64,000 bases of DNA from Asticcacaulis excentricus. Lineage in GTDB: Bacteria; Pseudomonadota; Alphaproteobacteria; Caulobacterales; Caulobacteraceae. The notes beneath the pieces are model-generated. The model made no database searches, was not told where the DNA came from, and saw only the letters and a program-made list of their open reading frames with translations. Below, piece by piece: positions 53,715 to 63,111 of this stretch (its first letter is position 1; each line of letters starts with the position of its first letter). The DNA lies in NCBI RefSeq assembly GCF_003966695.1, contig NZ_AP018827.1, forward strand, positions 1,364,001 to 1,428,000, read 5' to 3'. Both the position numbers and the translations under genes were made by a program.

Positions 53715-55901
53715 ATGTCAAACACGTCCTTGTCGCGTCAGGCCTTGCGCATGGCCGCCTCGCTGCTCATCTTGGGAGCCATGCCCCTCACCTCGCAGGC
53801 CCAGATGACCAATATCACCACCGTCGCCAAATCCACTCCGGCCAATCCCGCCAGCCTGACGCCGGACGCCGCCGATCCGCGTCAGTATCTGGAAGAGGTC
53901 GAGGGCGAAAAATCCCTCGCCTGGGTCAAGGCGCAGAACGAACGCAGCCTGAAGCGCCTGACCAGCGATCCGCGCTTTGCGCAATACGAAGCCGATGTGC
54001 TGAAAATCGTCGAAGCCACCGACCGCATCCCGTCACCCGGCTTTGCCAATGGCGGCTTCATCGACAATTTCTGGCAGGACAAGGACCATGTGCGCGGCAT
54101 CTGGCGCCGCACGGACAAGGCCTCGTATCTGGCCGGGGCACCCAAATGGGACATCCTGCTGGACTTCGATGCTCTCGCCAAGGCGGAAGGCCAGAACTGG
54201 GTCTATAAGGGCGCATCGTGCCTGCCGCCGCAAAACACCCGCTGCCTGATCAATCTGTCGAACGGCGGTAAGGACGCCGTGACGGTGCGCGAATACGACC
54301 TGACGACCAAGAGCTTCGTCGAAGGCGGCTTCACCCTGCCCGAAGGCAAGCAGATCGTCACCTGGAAGGACAAGGATACGCTCTATGTGGCGCGCGAATG
54401 GACGCCGGGCGAGGTCACGCCGTCGGGCTACGCCTTCGTCACCAAGGTGCTCAAGCGCGGTCAGAGCCTCGATCAGGCGCTAGAAATCCATCGCGGTGAA
54501 AAGACCGACATGATGGCCTATCGCACCGTGCTGCGCGACATCGACGGCAATTACGTCATGGACTATGCCGAGCGCCGCCCCAGCTTCTTTGAAGTCGATA
54601 CGACGTGGTTCACTGACGCCGGCGAAGTGAAGCTGCCCCTACCGCTGACCTCAGAAATGAACGCCTACTATAAGGGTCAGGCCGTCTTTTCGCTAAAGGA
54701 CGACTGGACCAGCGCCAAGGGCACGAAATACCCCTCCGGCGCGGTGATCGCCTTTGACCTGAAGGCCGCACTGAAAGACCCGAAGAACGTCGAGCCTTCG
54801 GTGATCTTCGCCCCGAACGATCATCAGAGCGTCGCCGGCATCGGTCAGACGAAGAACCATCTGGTGCTGTCGATCCTGTCCAACGTCACCGGTCAGGTAC
54901 AGTCGGTGAGCCTCGTCAATGGCCAATGGGTGCTGAAACCCCTGCCCCTGCCGGAAAACTCGTCGCTTAGCCTCGGTTCGACCGATGACGAGTCGGATCA
55001 GCTCTTTGCCTGGTCCACCGGCTATCTGCAACCCTCGACCCTGTACATCGCCGACGCCGACAAGACGACGGTGACCAAGCTGAAGGCCAGCCCGGAACGC
55101 TTTAATGCCGAGGGGCTGAAGGTCGAGCAGCACTGGGCCACCTCGAAGGATGGCACCAAGGTGCCCTACTTTGTGGTGATGAAAAAGGACACCAAACTGG
55201 ATGGCAATACGCCGACCCTGCTCTACGCCTATGGCGGCTTTGAAATCTCGCTGACCCCGTCCTATTCAGGGGCCATCGGCAAGCTGTGGCTGGAAAAGGG
55301 CGGCGCCTATGTTCTGGCCAATATCCGCGGCGGCGGGGAGTTCGGGCCGAAGTGGCACGAAGCGGGCCTCAAGACCAAGCGTCAGGTCATCTATGACGAT
55401 TTTCAGGCCGTGGCCGAAGACCTGATCAAGAGCAAGATCACCTCGCCGCGTCGTCTGGGTATTATGGGTGGCTCGAATGGCGGGTTGCTGATGGGTGTGC
55501 AACTGACGCAGCGCCCGGACCTGTGGAACGCCGTCGTGGTGCAGGTGCCGCTGCTCGATATGCTGCGCTATCACACGCTTCTGGCCGGGGCCTCGTGGCA
55601 GGGCGAGTATGGCCGTCCGGATGTGCCGGAAGAAGCCGCCTTCCTGAAGACCATATCGCCCTATCACAATCTGAAGGCCGGGGTGAAATATCCGGAGCCC
55701 TTCTTCGTCACCTCGACCAAGGATGACCGCGTGCATCCGGGCCACGCGCGCAAGATGGCGGCGCTGATGGGGGATATGGGCCTGCCCTTCCTCTATTACG
55801 AAAACACCGACGGCGGCCATTCCGCAGCCGCCAACCTCAAGGAAACCGCCAAGCGGAACGCGCTGGAATACACCTATCTGGCGCAGAAGCTGATGGACTA
55901 A
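53715..55901 (+). CDS. Prolyl oligopeptidase family (S9A) serine peptidase, exported
   Basis: 728 residues from ATG 53715, which opens a signal peptide (LRMAASLLILGAMPLTSQAQ). A frame open from 53577 would place charged residues before it. The propeller domain fills the first 440 residues; the alpha/beta-hydrolase domain has the Ser in GIMGGSNGGLLMG, Asp in TSTKDDRVHPGHA and His in NTDGGHSAA. It cleaves short peptides, probably in the periplasm. A strong terminator follows. Confidence 0.92.
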   Translation: MSNTSLSRQALRMAASLLILGAMPLTSQAQMTNITTVAKSTPANPASLTPDAADPRQYLEEVEGEKSLAWVKAQNERSLKRLTSDPRFAQYEADVLKIVEATDRIPSPGFANGGFIDNFWQDKDHVRGIWRRTDKASYLAGAPKWDILLDFDALAKAEGQNWVYKGASCLPPQNTRCLINLSNGGKDAVTVREYDLTTKSFVEGGFTLPEGKQIVTWKDKDTLYVAREWTPGEVTPSGYAFVTKVLKRGQSLDQALEIHRGEKTDMMAYRTVLRDIDGNYVMDYAERRPSFFEVDTTWFTDAGEVKLPLPLTSEMNAYYKGQAVFSLKDDWTSAKGTKYPSGAVIAFDLKAALKDPKNVEPSVIFAPNDHQSVAGIGQTKNHLVLSILSNVTGQVQSVSLVNGQWVLKPLPLPENSSLSLGSTDDESDQLFAWSTGYLQPSTLYIADADKTTVTKLKASPERFNAEGLKVEQHWATSKDGTKVPYFVVMKKDTKLDGNTPTLLYAYGGFEISLTPSYSGAIGKLWLEKGGAYVLANIRGGGEFGPKWHEAGLKTKRQVIYDDFQAVAEDLIKSKITSPRRLGIMGGSNGGLLMGVQLTQRPDLWNAVVVQVPLLDMLRYHTLLAGASWQGEYGRPDVPEEAAFLKTISPYHNLKAGVKYPEPFFVTSTKDDRVHPGHARKMAALMGDMGLPFLYYENTDGGHSAAANLKETAKRNALEYTYLAQKLMD

Positions 55902-55905
55902 ACTC

Positions 55906-55942
55906 AAACCCCCTCTTCCCGTCGGAAGAGGGGGTTTTCTTC
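55906..55942 (+). terminator. Intrinsic terminator after the S9 peptidase gene
   Basis: AAACCCCCTCTTCC and GGAAGAGGGGGTTT make a perfect 14-bp stem with a CGTC loop, followed by a T-rich TTTTCTT. It starts five bases after the stop. Confidence 0.9.
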
Positions 55943-56032
55943 CCTCTCGTTAATCTTCGATAAGGGGCGATCTGATCGTTTCCTTACGCGCGGGCTGATA
56001 CCTCCGAAGGACCACTGAAAGAGGATCACCCC

Positions 56033-56428
56033 ATGCGCAAGATCGCCACCGCCGTCGCCCTGATGACGCTGACCGCCGCCTCGCTGTCGGCCTGCTCCAA
56101 GCCCGAAGCCCAGCAAGCCGTCGAAGAGGTGCAGGAAACCACGTCTGAAATCGCCACCGACGCCAAGGACGCCATGTCGTCGGCCGCCGCGGATTTCGCC
56201 GTCTCCGACCCGATCAGCTATACCTGCGCGCTGGGCACCAAGCTGTCGGTCGTCTTTTCCGACGACAAGGCCGATGTGACGGTGCTGTCCGACAACAACC
56301 GCAAGCTCACCCTGCTGAAAACCCCCTCCGGCGACGGCACGCTTTATCAGACCGAAGGCTACAGCCTGCACACCAAGGGCAATGACGCCACCTGGGGGTC
56401 GGCGGACGAAGCCTGCACCAAGGGGTAA
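56033..56428 (+). CDS. MliC-like lysozyme inhibitor lipoprotein
   Basis: 131 residues. A lipobox LSAC follows the signal peptide (MRKIATAVALMTLTAAS). An Ala/Glu-rich linker (about 30-55) leads to a MliC-type barrel: YTCALGTKLSVVFSDDKADVTV, then LTLLKTPSGDGTLYQTEGYSLHTKGNDATW, where the SGDG-x-x-Y block matches the C-type lysozyme-contacting loop. Members protect the wall against host or eukaryotic lysozyme. Confidence 0.8.
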   Translation: MRKIATAVALMTLTAASLSACSKPEAQQAVEEVQETTSEIATDAKDAMSSAAADFAVSDPISYTCALGTKLSVVFSDDKADVTVLSDNNRKLTLLKTPSGDGTLYQTEGYSLHTKGNDATWGSADEACTKG

Positions 56429-56450
56429 ACCCTTTGACGGGGTGGCATTT

Positions 56451-56465
56451 TGGAAATAGTTTCCA
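56451..56465. promoter_or_regulatory. Candidate IclR operator upstream of the second iclR gene
   Basis: TGGAAATAGTTTCCA is an inverted repeat four bases before the ATG at 56469. The same GGAAAT-N-NTTTCC design occurs at 59508 ahead of glcB, which points to the neighbouring IclR protein as the common binder. Confidence 0.6.
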
Positions 56466-56468
56466 TTT

Positions 56469-57317
56469 ATGGTCAACTCCCCCCAACCCACCCCGTCCCG
56501 CCCGCGTGGTCGCCCGCGCGAAGACCGGCTGAAACCCGACGCCCCGTCGACCAATCAGTCGCTGGAAAAGGCGCTGGGCCTGCTGAAAGTGCTGTCGGCC
56601 CACGACGGGATGAGCCTGACCGAACTGTCGCGTGAGGCGGGACTGGCCGCCTCGACGGCGCACCGGCTTCTGGCCACCCTGTCGGCGCACGATCTGGTCA
56701 GTTGGGACGAGCCGTCGCAGAAATGGTCCATCGGCATCGAGGCCTTGCGCATCGGCATGGCTTTTCAGCGCCGCAACCGCATCCTCACCGCCGGGCGACC
56801 GGAAATGCTGCGTCTGATGGAGGCGACGGGCGAGACGGTCAATCTGGCCATGCTTGACGGTTTCGAAGTGGTATTCGTGGCGCAGGTCGAATGCGAAGCC
56901 CCCATCCGCGCCTTTTTCCGCATCGGCGACCGCCGCTCGGCCCATGCGTCGGGTATCGGCAAGGCCCTGCTGGCGCAGCTTGAGGATCGCACTCTGGAGG
57001 CCCTGCTGAAACGCCGCGACCTGCCGCAATACACGCCCAAGACCCTGATCACGCCTGAAGCCCTACGCAGCGATCTGAGCGCCATCCGGGCGCGCGGCTG
57101 GTCGCTGGACGACGAAGAGGCCCATATCGGTATGCGCTGCGTCGCCGCACCGGTGTTCAATGAATATGGCGAAGCGCGCGCCGGGATATCGCTGTCCGGC
57201 CCGTCCTTACGCCTCAGCGATGACCGCCTGCCGCAACGGGCGCAACAGGTGCGCGAAACCGCCGCCCGCATCACTGCGCTGATCGGCGGTCACCTGTTGA
57301 ACCCCCTCTCCCCGTAA
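56469..57317 (+). CDS. IclR family regulator, probably of malate synthase
   Basis: 282 residues: winged helix at about 30-90 (GMSLTELSREAGLAASTAHRLLATLSAHDLV) and an effector domain with GETVNLAMLDGFEVVFVAQVECEAPIRAFFRIGDRR and RCVAAPVFNEYGEARAGISLSGP. The glyoxylate bypass in enterics is controlled by an IclR protein, and here the gene is convergent with glcB. Matching palindromes in front of both genes support autoregulation and control of glcB. A CCTCTCCC/GGGAGAGG stem at 57303-57328 ends the gene. Confidence 0.87.
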   Translation: MVNSPQPTPSRPRGRPREDRLKPDAPSTNQSLEKALGLLKVLSAHDGMSLTELSREAGLAASTAHRLLATLSAHDLVSWDEPSQKWSIGIEALRIGMAFQRRNRILTAGRPEMLRLMEATGETVNLAMLDGFEVVFVAQVECEAPIRAFFRIGDRRSAHASGIGKALLAQLEDRTLEALLKRRDLPQYTPKTLITPEALRSDLSAIRARGWSLDDEEAHIGMRCVAAPVFNEYGEARAGISLSGPSLRLSDDRLPQRAQQVRETAARITALIGGHLLNPLSP

Positions 57318-57328
57318 ACGGGAGAGGG
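57303..57328 (+). terminator. Hairpin between convergent iclR and glcB
   Basis: CCCTCTCCC and GGGAGAGGG pair around GTAAAC; it overlaps the iclR stop and lies just past the glcB stop on the other strand. Confidence 0.6.
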
Positions 57329-57330
57329 TG

Positions 57331-59445
57331 TTATGCCCGTTCCACCACCTGTTTCGCCGCCTGTCGCCGGGCGTGGAGGATGAACTCCGTATAGCCATTG
57401 GCCTGTTGCGCACCCTCAAAACACAGGTCACAGGCCGCCTTGAACGCCTCACCCTCATAGGTCAGCGCCATCGGGCGATAGGCGGGATCACCGGCATTTT
57501 GCGCATCAACGACCTTCGCCATGTGTTTCAGGCGCTCCAATACCTGTGCCTCAGACACCCAGCCGTGCCGCAGCCAGTTGGCGACGTGCTGGCTGGAGAT
57601 GCGCAAGGTCGCGCGGTCTTCCATCAGGCCGACATCATGTATGTCCGGCACCTTGGAACAGCCCACGCCCTGATCGACCCAGCGCACCACATAGCCGAGA
57701 ATGCCCTGCAGATTGTTGTCCAGTTCTTCGGCAATCTCTTCAGCACTGTAGGTCCGCGTCGCCAGTGGCGGCGTCAGAATATCATCGACCAAGGCGCGCG
57801 GGCGGGCGCGCAACTGCGCCTGCACGGCGGCGACATCGACGCGGTGATAATGCAGGGCGTGCAGGGTGGCTGCCGTCGGTGACGGCACCCAGGCGGTCGA
57901 GGCCCCCGCCTTTGGATGGCCGATCTTCTGCGCCATCATATCGGCCATCATATCCGGCGCGGCCCACATGCCCTTACCGATCTGGGCGTGGCCGGGCAGG
58001 CCAGCGATCAGGCCGCAATCGACATTGGAGTCCTCATAGGCCTTGATCCAGATGGCCCCCTTGATCTCGCCCTTGCGCAGGACCGGGCCCGCTTCCATCG
58101 AAGTATGGATTTCATCGCCCGTGCGGTCGAGGAAGCCCGTATTGATGAAGAAGACGCGGTCCCTGGCGGCTTCGATACAGGCCCTCAGATTGACGCTGGT
58201 GCGGCGCTCCTCGTCCATAATGCCGATCTTCAGCGTGCGTTCGGGCAGGCCCACGGCGCGCTCGGCGACGGCGAAGGTTTCGACCGCAAAGGCCACCTCG
58301 TCCGGCCCGTGCATCTTGGGCTTGACGATATAGGCCGAGCCCGTGCGGCTGTTGCGGCCGGCGTCGTGGCGCGCGATCAGGGCGGTGATCATCAGGTCGA
58401 TCAGCCCCTCCGGCACGGCCTGCCCGTTATGGCGCACCATGTCGCTGTACATATGCAGACCGACATTGCGCGCTAACATGAGACTACGCCCATGCAGGGT
58501 GAAGGCCTGACCATCGGGGGCCGTATAGGTGCGGTCGGGATTGAGGCGGCGCGTCTGCACCTGACCGCCCTTGTGGAACTGTTCGCTCAGGTCGCCGCGC
58601 GTCAGGCCCAGCCAGTTGCGATAGAGGCCGACCTTATCCACCGCATCGACGGCGGCGACGCTGTCTTCCATGTCCATAATGGCCGACAGGGCGGCTTCGA
58701 ACACCACATCGGCGACGCCCGCCGCATCGGCCACCGGGCTTTGGCGATCGATATGGATGTCGATATGCAGACCATTATGGCGCAGCAGGATCGACTGCGG
58801 CGCATCGGCCGGGCCTCTGAAACCGACGAACTGCGACGGGTCTTCCAACGGCGCGCCATTGGCCCGCAACTGTCCATCCACCACCGCATAGGCCGTGACC
58901 CCGGCGTGGCTGAGACCCTCCAGCGGCACGAATTCATCGAGATAGGCCTTGGCTGCCGCCTGCACCGCCGCACCACGCGCGGCGTCATAGCCGCCCGCCG
59001 CCGGAGCCGGCCCCAGCACATCCGTGCCATAGAGGGCGTCATACAGGCTGCCCCAGCGGGCATTGGCGGCGTTCAGGGCGTAGCGGGCATTGGACACCGG
59101 TACGACCAGTTGCGGCCCGCTCAGGCGCGTAATCTCGTCATCGACATTGGCCGTTGTGACGGTGAACGCCGCCGGTTCGGGCCGCAGATAGCCGATTTCG
59201 CTCAGAAAAGCCTTATAGGCGACCGGCTCAAAGGCGTGGTGGCGGTGCCAGTCGTCGATCTGCCCCTGCAAGGCGTCGCGCTGCGCCAGAAGGGCGGCGT
59301 TGCGCGGCGCGAAGTCGCGGATAAGCCCGGCCAGCCCGTCCCAAAACGCCGCCTCGGCCACGCCGGAGCCCGGCAGGGCCTCTTCGCGGACAAAGCGCCA
59401 CAGGATGTCATCAACCTCGATACCGGAGACAGGGGTGTAGGCCAT
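57331..59445 (-). CDS. glcB: Malate synthase G
   Basis: 704 residues, close to E. coli GlcB (723). Visible: [24 protein letters not shown], an acetyl-CoA/TIM barrel segment; [25 protein letters not shown] with the catalytic Glu region; [22 protein letters not shown]; and [17 protein letters not shown]. It joins glyoxylate and acetyl-CoA to malate. Two-carbon products of sugar acid breakdown (glycolate/glyoxylate) could feed it. Confidence 0.95.
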   Translation of the reverse strand: MAYTPVSGIEVDDILWRFVREEALPGSGVAEAAFWDGLAGLIRDFAPRNAALLAQRDALQGQIDDWHRHHAFEPVAYKAFLSEIGYLRPEPAAFTVTTANVDDEITRLSGPQLVVPVSNARYALNAANARWGSLYDALYGTDVLGPAPAAGGYDAARGAAVQAAAKAYLDEFVPLEGLSHAGVTAYAVVDGQLRANGAPLEDPSQFVGFRGPADAPQSILLRHNGLHIDIHIDRQSPVADAAGVADVVFEAALSAIMDMEDSVAAVDAVDKVGLYRNWLGLTRGDLSEQFHKGGQVQTRRLNPDRTYTAPDGQAFTLHGRSLMLARNVGLHMYSDMVRHNGQAVPEGLIDLMITALIARHDAGRNSRTGSAYIVKPKMHGPDEVAFAVETFAVAERAVGLPERTLKIGIMDEERRTSVNLRACIEAARDRVFFINTGFLDRTGDEIHTSMEAGPVLRKGEIKGAIWIKAYEDSNVDCGLIAGLPGHAQIGKGMWAAPDMMADMMAQKIGHPKAGASTAWVPSPTAATLHALHYHRVDVAAVQAQLRARPRALVDDILTPPLATRTYSAEEIAEELDNNLQGILGYVVRWVDQGVGCSKVPDIHDVGLMEDRATLRISSQHVANWLRHGWVSEAQVLERLKHMAKVVDAQNAGDPAYRPMALTYEGEAFKAACDLCFEGAQQANGYTEFILHARRQAAKQVVERA

Positions 59446-59507
59446 AGCGGTTTCCTTTTTAACTGATGCGAGGATAACCGCTCATGGCCCAGCGGGTCAA
59501 TTTTTCC

Positions 59508-59520
59508 GGAAATTATTTCC
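59508..59520. promoter_or_regulatory. Candidate IclR operator upstream of glcB
   Basis: GGAAATTATTTCC is a perfect palindrome about 60 bases upstream of the glcB start. A degenerate second copy, GATAAATAATTTCC, lies at 59557-59570. Both match the palindrome at 56451. Confidence 0.65.
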
Positions 59521-59580
59521 AGAAATCAATTTAAATATAAATATCTGTTTTTATTCGATAAATAATTTCCACTTTTGGTA

Positions 59581-60492
59581 CTATGCGCCGCGCGTATTCA
59601 CGTACAGCGCAAACAGCGACTGCCCTGCCGTCATGAACAGGCGGTTGCGGGCCCGTCCGCCAAACACCAGATTGGCGCAGCGATTGGGCAGGTGGATATG
59701 GCCGATGGCCGTGCCGTCCGGCGCGAAGACGCGCACCCCATTGAGGCCCGGCCCACCGCCCCAGCCGCACCACAGATTGCCGTCTTCGTCGCAGCGAAAG
59801 CCATCCGGCTGCCCAGGCACGCATTCGACAAACACCCGGCCATTCGTCAGGCTGTCGCCCGCCACTTCAAAAACCCAGATGCGTTTGGGCTCGCCCGACT
59901 GCGCGATGTAACACAACCGCTCATCCGGCGAAAAACAGATGCCGTTGGGCCGGTCGATGGCGTCGCTCACCACGCTTAAGCCCGCCTCCGTCCAGCGATA
60001 GACGTTCGTCGGCAGTTCGGGGTCTGCGCGGTGACCTTCGTAATCGCCCAGGATGCCAAACGGCGGATCGGTGAACCACACTGAACCGTCGCTTTTGACC
60101 GTCACATCATTGGGTGAGTTGAGCCGCTTGCCCTGATAATGGCTGGCCAGCGTCGTGATCGTGCCGTCATATTCAGTTCGCGTGACGCTGCGCGTGCCGT
60201 GCTGACACGAGATCAGCCGCCCCTGCCGGTCGCGCGTGTGACCATTGGCGAAATCCGCCGGCTTGCGAAAGATCGACACGGCACCCGTCTCTTCGTCCCA
60301 GCGCAGGATGCGATCATTGGGGATGTCGCTCCACAGCAGGTAGCGCCCGTCGCCGAACCATACCGGCCCCTCGCCCCAGCGCGTGCCCTCATAGAGACGC
60401 TCCACCGCCGCCAGAGACAGGCGGTACGTGTCAAAGCGCGGATCGAGGCTTTCGATGGACGGATCGGGATAAATCTCTGACGGTTGCCACAT
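59581..60492 (-). CDS. SMP-30/gluconolactonase family lactonase
   Basis: 303 residues of a six-bladed propeller: LYEGTRWGEGPVWFGDGRYLLWSDIPNDRILRW, the metal Glu and the lactonase substrate loop; SPNDVTVKSDGSVWFTDPPFG with the metal Asn and Asp; and DRPNGICFSPDERLCYIAQS with the third Asp. It would open an aldonolactone such as glucono- or galactono-lactone. It shares the minus strand with glcB but is 135 bases away. It is more distant from xylC than xylC is from its Caulobacter match. Confidence 0.87.
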   Translation of the reverse strand: MWQPSEIYPDPSIESLDPRFDTYRLSLAAVERLYEGTRWGEGPVWFGDGRYLLWSDIPNDRILRWDEETGAVSIFRKPADFANGHTRDRQGRLISCQHGTRSVTRTEYDGTITTLASHYQGKRLNSPNDVTVKSDGSVWFTDPPFGILGDYEGHRADPELPTNVYRWTEAGLSVVSDAIDRPNGICFSPDERLCYIAQSGEPKRIWVFEVAGDSLTNGRVFVECVPGQPDGFRCDEDGNLWCGWGGGPGLNGVRVFAPDGTAIGHIHLPNRCANLVFGGRARNRLFMTAGQSLFALYVNTRGA

Positions 60493-60689
60493 GTGATGTC
60501 TCCGGTTTTTCTCTGGCTACACCGGAGCGACCCCGAAAATCAAACCCGCCGTAACCATCATATAATTCACTTGCTCGCTGCTCAATTTCAGTCATTACTA
60601 ATCAAAAAAGCGCAACGCCCGACGGTGCAGGCGCGATTCTCCGTAAAATGAAACAGGCCGGAAAACGGCGGGCGAAACAGGGAAACAAC

Positions 60690-63056
60690 ATGCTGAAACG
60701 ATACGTCGTGGCTGTGGCCGCGCTGATGCTGTCTTCATCGGGCGCCATGGCCGGTGAAACCGTCAATTTCGATGCGGGCTGGACCTTTGCCAAAGGCGAT
60801 ATCGAAGGCGCGGAAAGCGTGGCCGGAGGGGCCGCCGACTGGAAGCCCGTCACCCTGCCGCACGACTGGGCCATTGCCGGGCCGTTTGATCAGACGGCCG
60901 CCTCCACGGGCTCAGGCGGCTGGCTGCCGACCGGTGTGGCCTGGTATCGCAAGAGCTTTGCCCTGACGCCAGAGCTGAAGGGCAAGCGTGTCTTTATCGA
61001 ACTGGGCGGCGTTATGGAACGCGGCGGCGTGTGGATCAACGGGATGCACGTCGGCCACCGCCCCAACGGCTATTCCAGCGTGCGCTATGAAATTACCGAC
61101 CACCTGAAAGACGGTGACAATGTGATTGCCGTGCGCGCCGACACCTCCGCTCAGCCGGCGTCGCGCTGGTACGCCGGGGGCGGCATCTATCGCCACGTCA
61201 AACTGATCGTCACCGGCGACATCCATGTCGAGGGCTGGGGCACCTATGTCACGACGCCCAAAATCGACGCCGCATCGGCCGCGGTGAAGGTCGAAAGCGC
61301 CATTCGAAATCAATCGAAGACCGACCGCACGGCGCATCTGGAAATCACCCTCACCGGCCCGGATGGCAAGCCCGCCGGGACGTTTAAGGGCGCAGCGCAG
61401 ACCCTGCCCGCCGGGCGCGTCACCAAGCTCAGCGCCGAAGGGGCGCTGGCCCAGCCGAAGCTATGGGATATCGGTCAGGGCAACCTCTATACCGCCGAGG
61501 TCAAGGTGGTGGCCGATACGGGCGAAGTGCTGGAAACCGACCGTTCGACCTTTGGCGTGCGCACCATCGCATTCCGCGCCGATACCGGCTTCTGGCTCAA
61601 TGGCCGCACTATCAAGCTGAAAGGGACGGCCATCCATGCCGATGGCGGGGCCTTTGGCATGGCCGTGCCGCTGAGCTTTTATGAGCGGCGGTTGCGCGGC
61701 CTTCAGGCCCTGGGGGTCAATGCCATCCGCACGGCGCACCACCCCTTTTCACCGGAATTCCTCGACCTGTGCGACCGGCTTGGCATCGTAGTGATGAACG
61801 AGGCCTTCGATATGTGGACGGTGGCCAAAAGCCCAAAGGACTACCACCTGTTCTTTACCGACTGGTCGTCGCTGGATGCCCGCGATTTCGCCAGACGCGA
61901 CCGCAACCATCCGTCGGTCATCATCTGGTCCATCGGCAATGAAATCCACGATACGCCCTATCCGATTGTCGCCAAGTCGATCCTGACGCGCCTGCAAAAC
62001 ATCTTCCATGAAGAAGACCCGTCGCGTCCGGTGACCATGGCCCTGTTCCGCCCGAACACCACCGGCGACTACAAGAACGGGCTGGCCGACCTGCTGGACG
62101 TGGTGGGGCAGAACTACCGCGAAAACGAGCTGATTCAAGCGCATAAGGACAAGCCGACGCGCAAGATCATCGGCACGGAAAACTCCAAAAACCGATCCTC
62201 CTGGGTGCCGGTGCGTGACTATGCCCCCTATGCCGGTATGTTCCTGTGGACCGGGGCGGACTATCTGGGCGAAGCCGACCGTGCCGGATGGCCGTTTATT
62301 TCCAACCCGTCGGGGCTGGTGGACCGCACGGACGTGGTGAAGCCCATCGGCTGGGAGCGCGCCTCATGGTGGGCGGAAACCCCCGTGGTCAGGATCGGGC
62401 GCCGCGTCACCGAAGTGATCGACACCTCGGAATTGCCGACCATGGTGGGCGTCGCCATGCCTCAGCCGAAGGGGCCGGGCGTGCTCAATGACTGGACGCC
62501 GCAGGAGAACGGACCGCACACAGAGAAGGTCGAAATCGTCGCCAATACACCGACGGTCGAGCTGTTCCTCAATGGGAAGTCACTGGGCAGGAAGCCGAGG
62601 AATGCCGACGACAGCGCCATCAGATACGACGTCCCCTTCGCCCCCGGCACAATCCGCGTGGTGGGCTATGATGCCGCCGGTAAGGTCGTAGCGCAGGATG
62701 AACTGAAGACCGCCTCCGCCCCCGTGGCGGTGCGCCTGACGGCGGAACAGACCGCGCTGAAGCCCGGCTTTGATCATGTCGGCTTTATCCGGGCCGAGGT
62801 GGTGGACAAGAACGGCGTGCGCGTGCCAGATGCGGCCCAGACCCTGAGTGTGACCGTCGAAGGCGCGGGGCAACTGGCGGCCTTTGACAATGGGTCGCCC
62901 ACCGACTCGACCATCTTCTCGTCCCCCACCCGCAAGGCGTGGAACGGCCGGGCCCTGGTCATGGTGCGTGCCAACGACACAAAGGGCAAGATTCGCGTCA
63001 CGGTCTCCGGTTTGGGCCTGAAACCCGCAACGGTGACGCTGGATGCGAAAGAGTAG
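60690..63056 (+). CDS. Glycoside hydrolase family 2 protein (beta-galactosidase type), exported
   Basis: 788 residues from ATG 60690 (AGGGAAAC upstream); an ATG at 60648 would give an unlikely charged lead. Signal peptide MLKRYVVAVAALMLSSSGAMAG. The GH2 order is clear: sugar-binding domain (PHDWAIAGPFD, WYRKSFALTP, VWINGMHVGHRPNGYSS), immunoglobulin-like domain, TIM barrel with IWSIGNEI (acid/base Glu) and GTENSKNRS (likely nucleophile Glu), then a DUF4982-like and Ig C-terminal region. Beta-galactosidase fits best; a related beta-glycosidase is possible. Confidence 0.9.
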   Translation: MLKRYVVAVAALMLSSSGAMAGETVNFDAGWTFAKGDIEGAESVAGGAADWKPVTLPHDWAIAGPFDQTAASTGSGGWLPTGVAWYRKSFALTPELKGKRVFIELGGVMERGGVWINGMHVGHRPNGYSSVRYEITDHLKDGDNVIAVRADTSAQPASRWYAGGGIYRHVKLIVTGDIHVEGWGTYVTTPKIDAASAAVKVESAIRNQSKTDRTAHLEITLTGPDGKPAGTFKGAAQTLPAGRVTKLSAEGALAQPKLWDIGQGNLYTAEVKVVADTGEVLETDRSTFGVRTIAFRADTGFWLNGRTIKLKGTAIHADGGAFGMAVPLSFYERRLRGLQALGVNAIRTAHHPFSPEFLDLCDRLGIVVMNEAFDMWTVAKSPKDYHLFFTDWSSLDARDFARRDRNHPSVIIWSIGNEIHDTPYPIVAKSILTRLQNIFHEEDPSRPVTMALFRPNTTGDYKNGLADLLDVVGQNYRENELIQAHKDKPTRKIIGTENSKNRSSWVPVRDYAPYAGMFLWTGADYLGEADRAGWPFISNPSGLVDRTDVVKPIGWERASWWAETPVVRIGRRVTEVIDTSELPTMVGVAMPQPKGPGVLNDWTPQENGPHTEKVEIVANTPTVELFLNGKSLGRKPRNADDSAIRYDVPFAPGTIRVVGYDAAGKVVAQDELKTASAPVAVRLTAEQTALKPGFDHVGFIRAEVVDKNGVRVPDAAQTLSVTVEGAGQLAAFDNGSPTDSTIFSSPTRKAWNGRALVMVRANDTKGKIRVTVSGLGLKPATVTLDAKE

Positions 63057-63079
63057 ACGCATCTCTCTCCCTTACCTCA

Positions 63080-63102
63080 GCCCTCTCCCAGACGGGAGAG
63101 GG
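63080..63102 (+). terminator. Hairpin between GH2 and GH39 genes
   Basis: CCCTCTCCC and GGGAGAGGG around an AGAC loop. Same stem type as at 57303; the GH39 ribosome site follows directly, so transcription probably reads through it. Confidence 0.5.
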
Positions 63103-63111
63103 GGCCACAGG

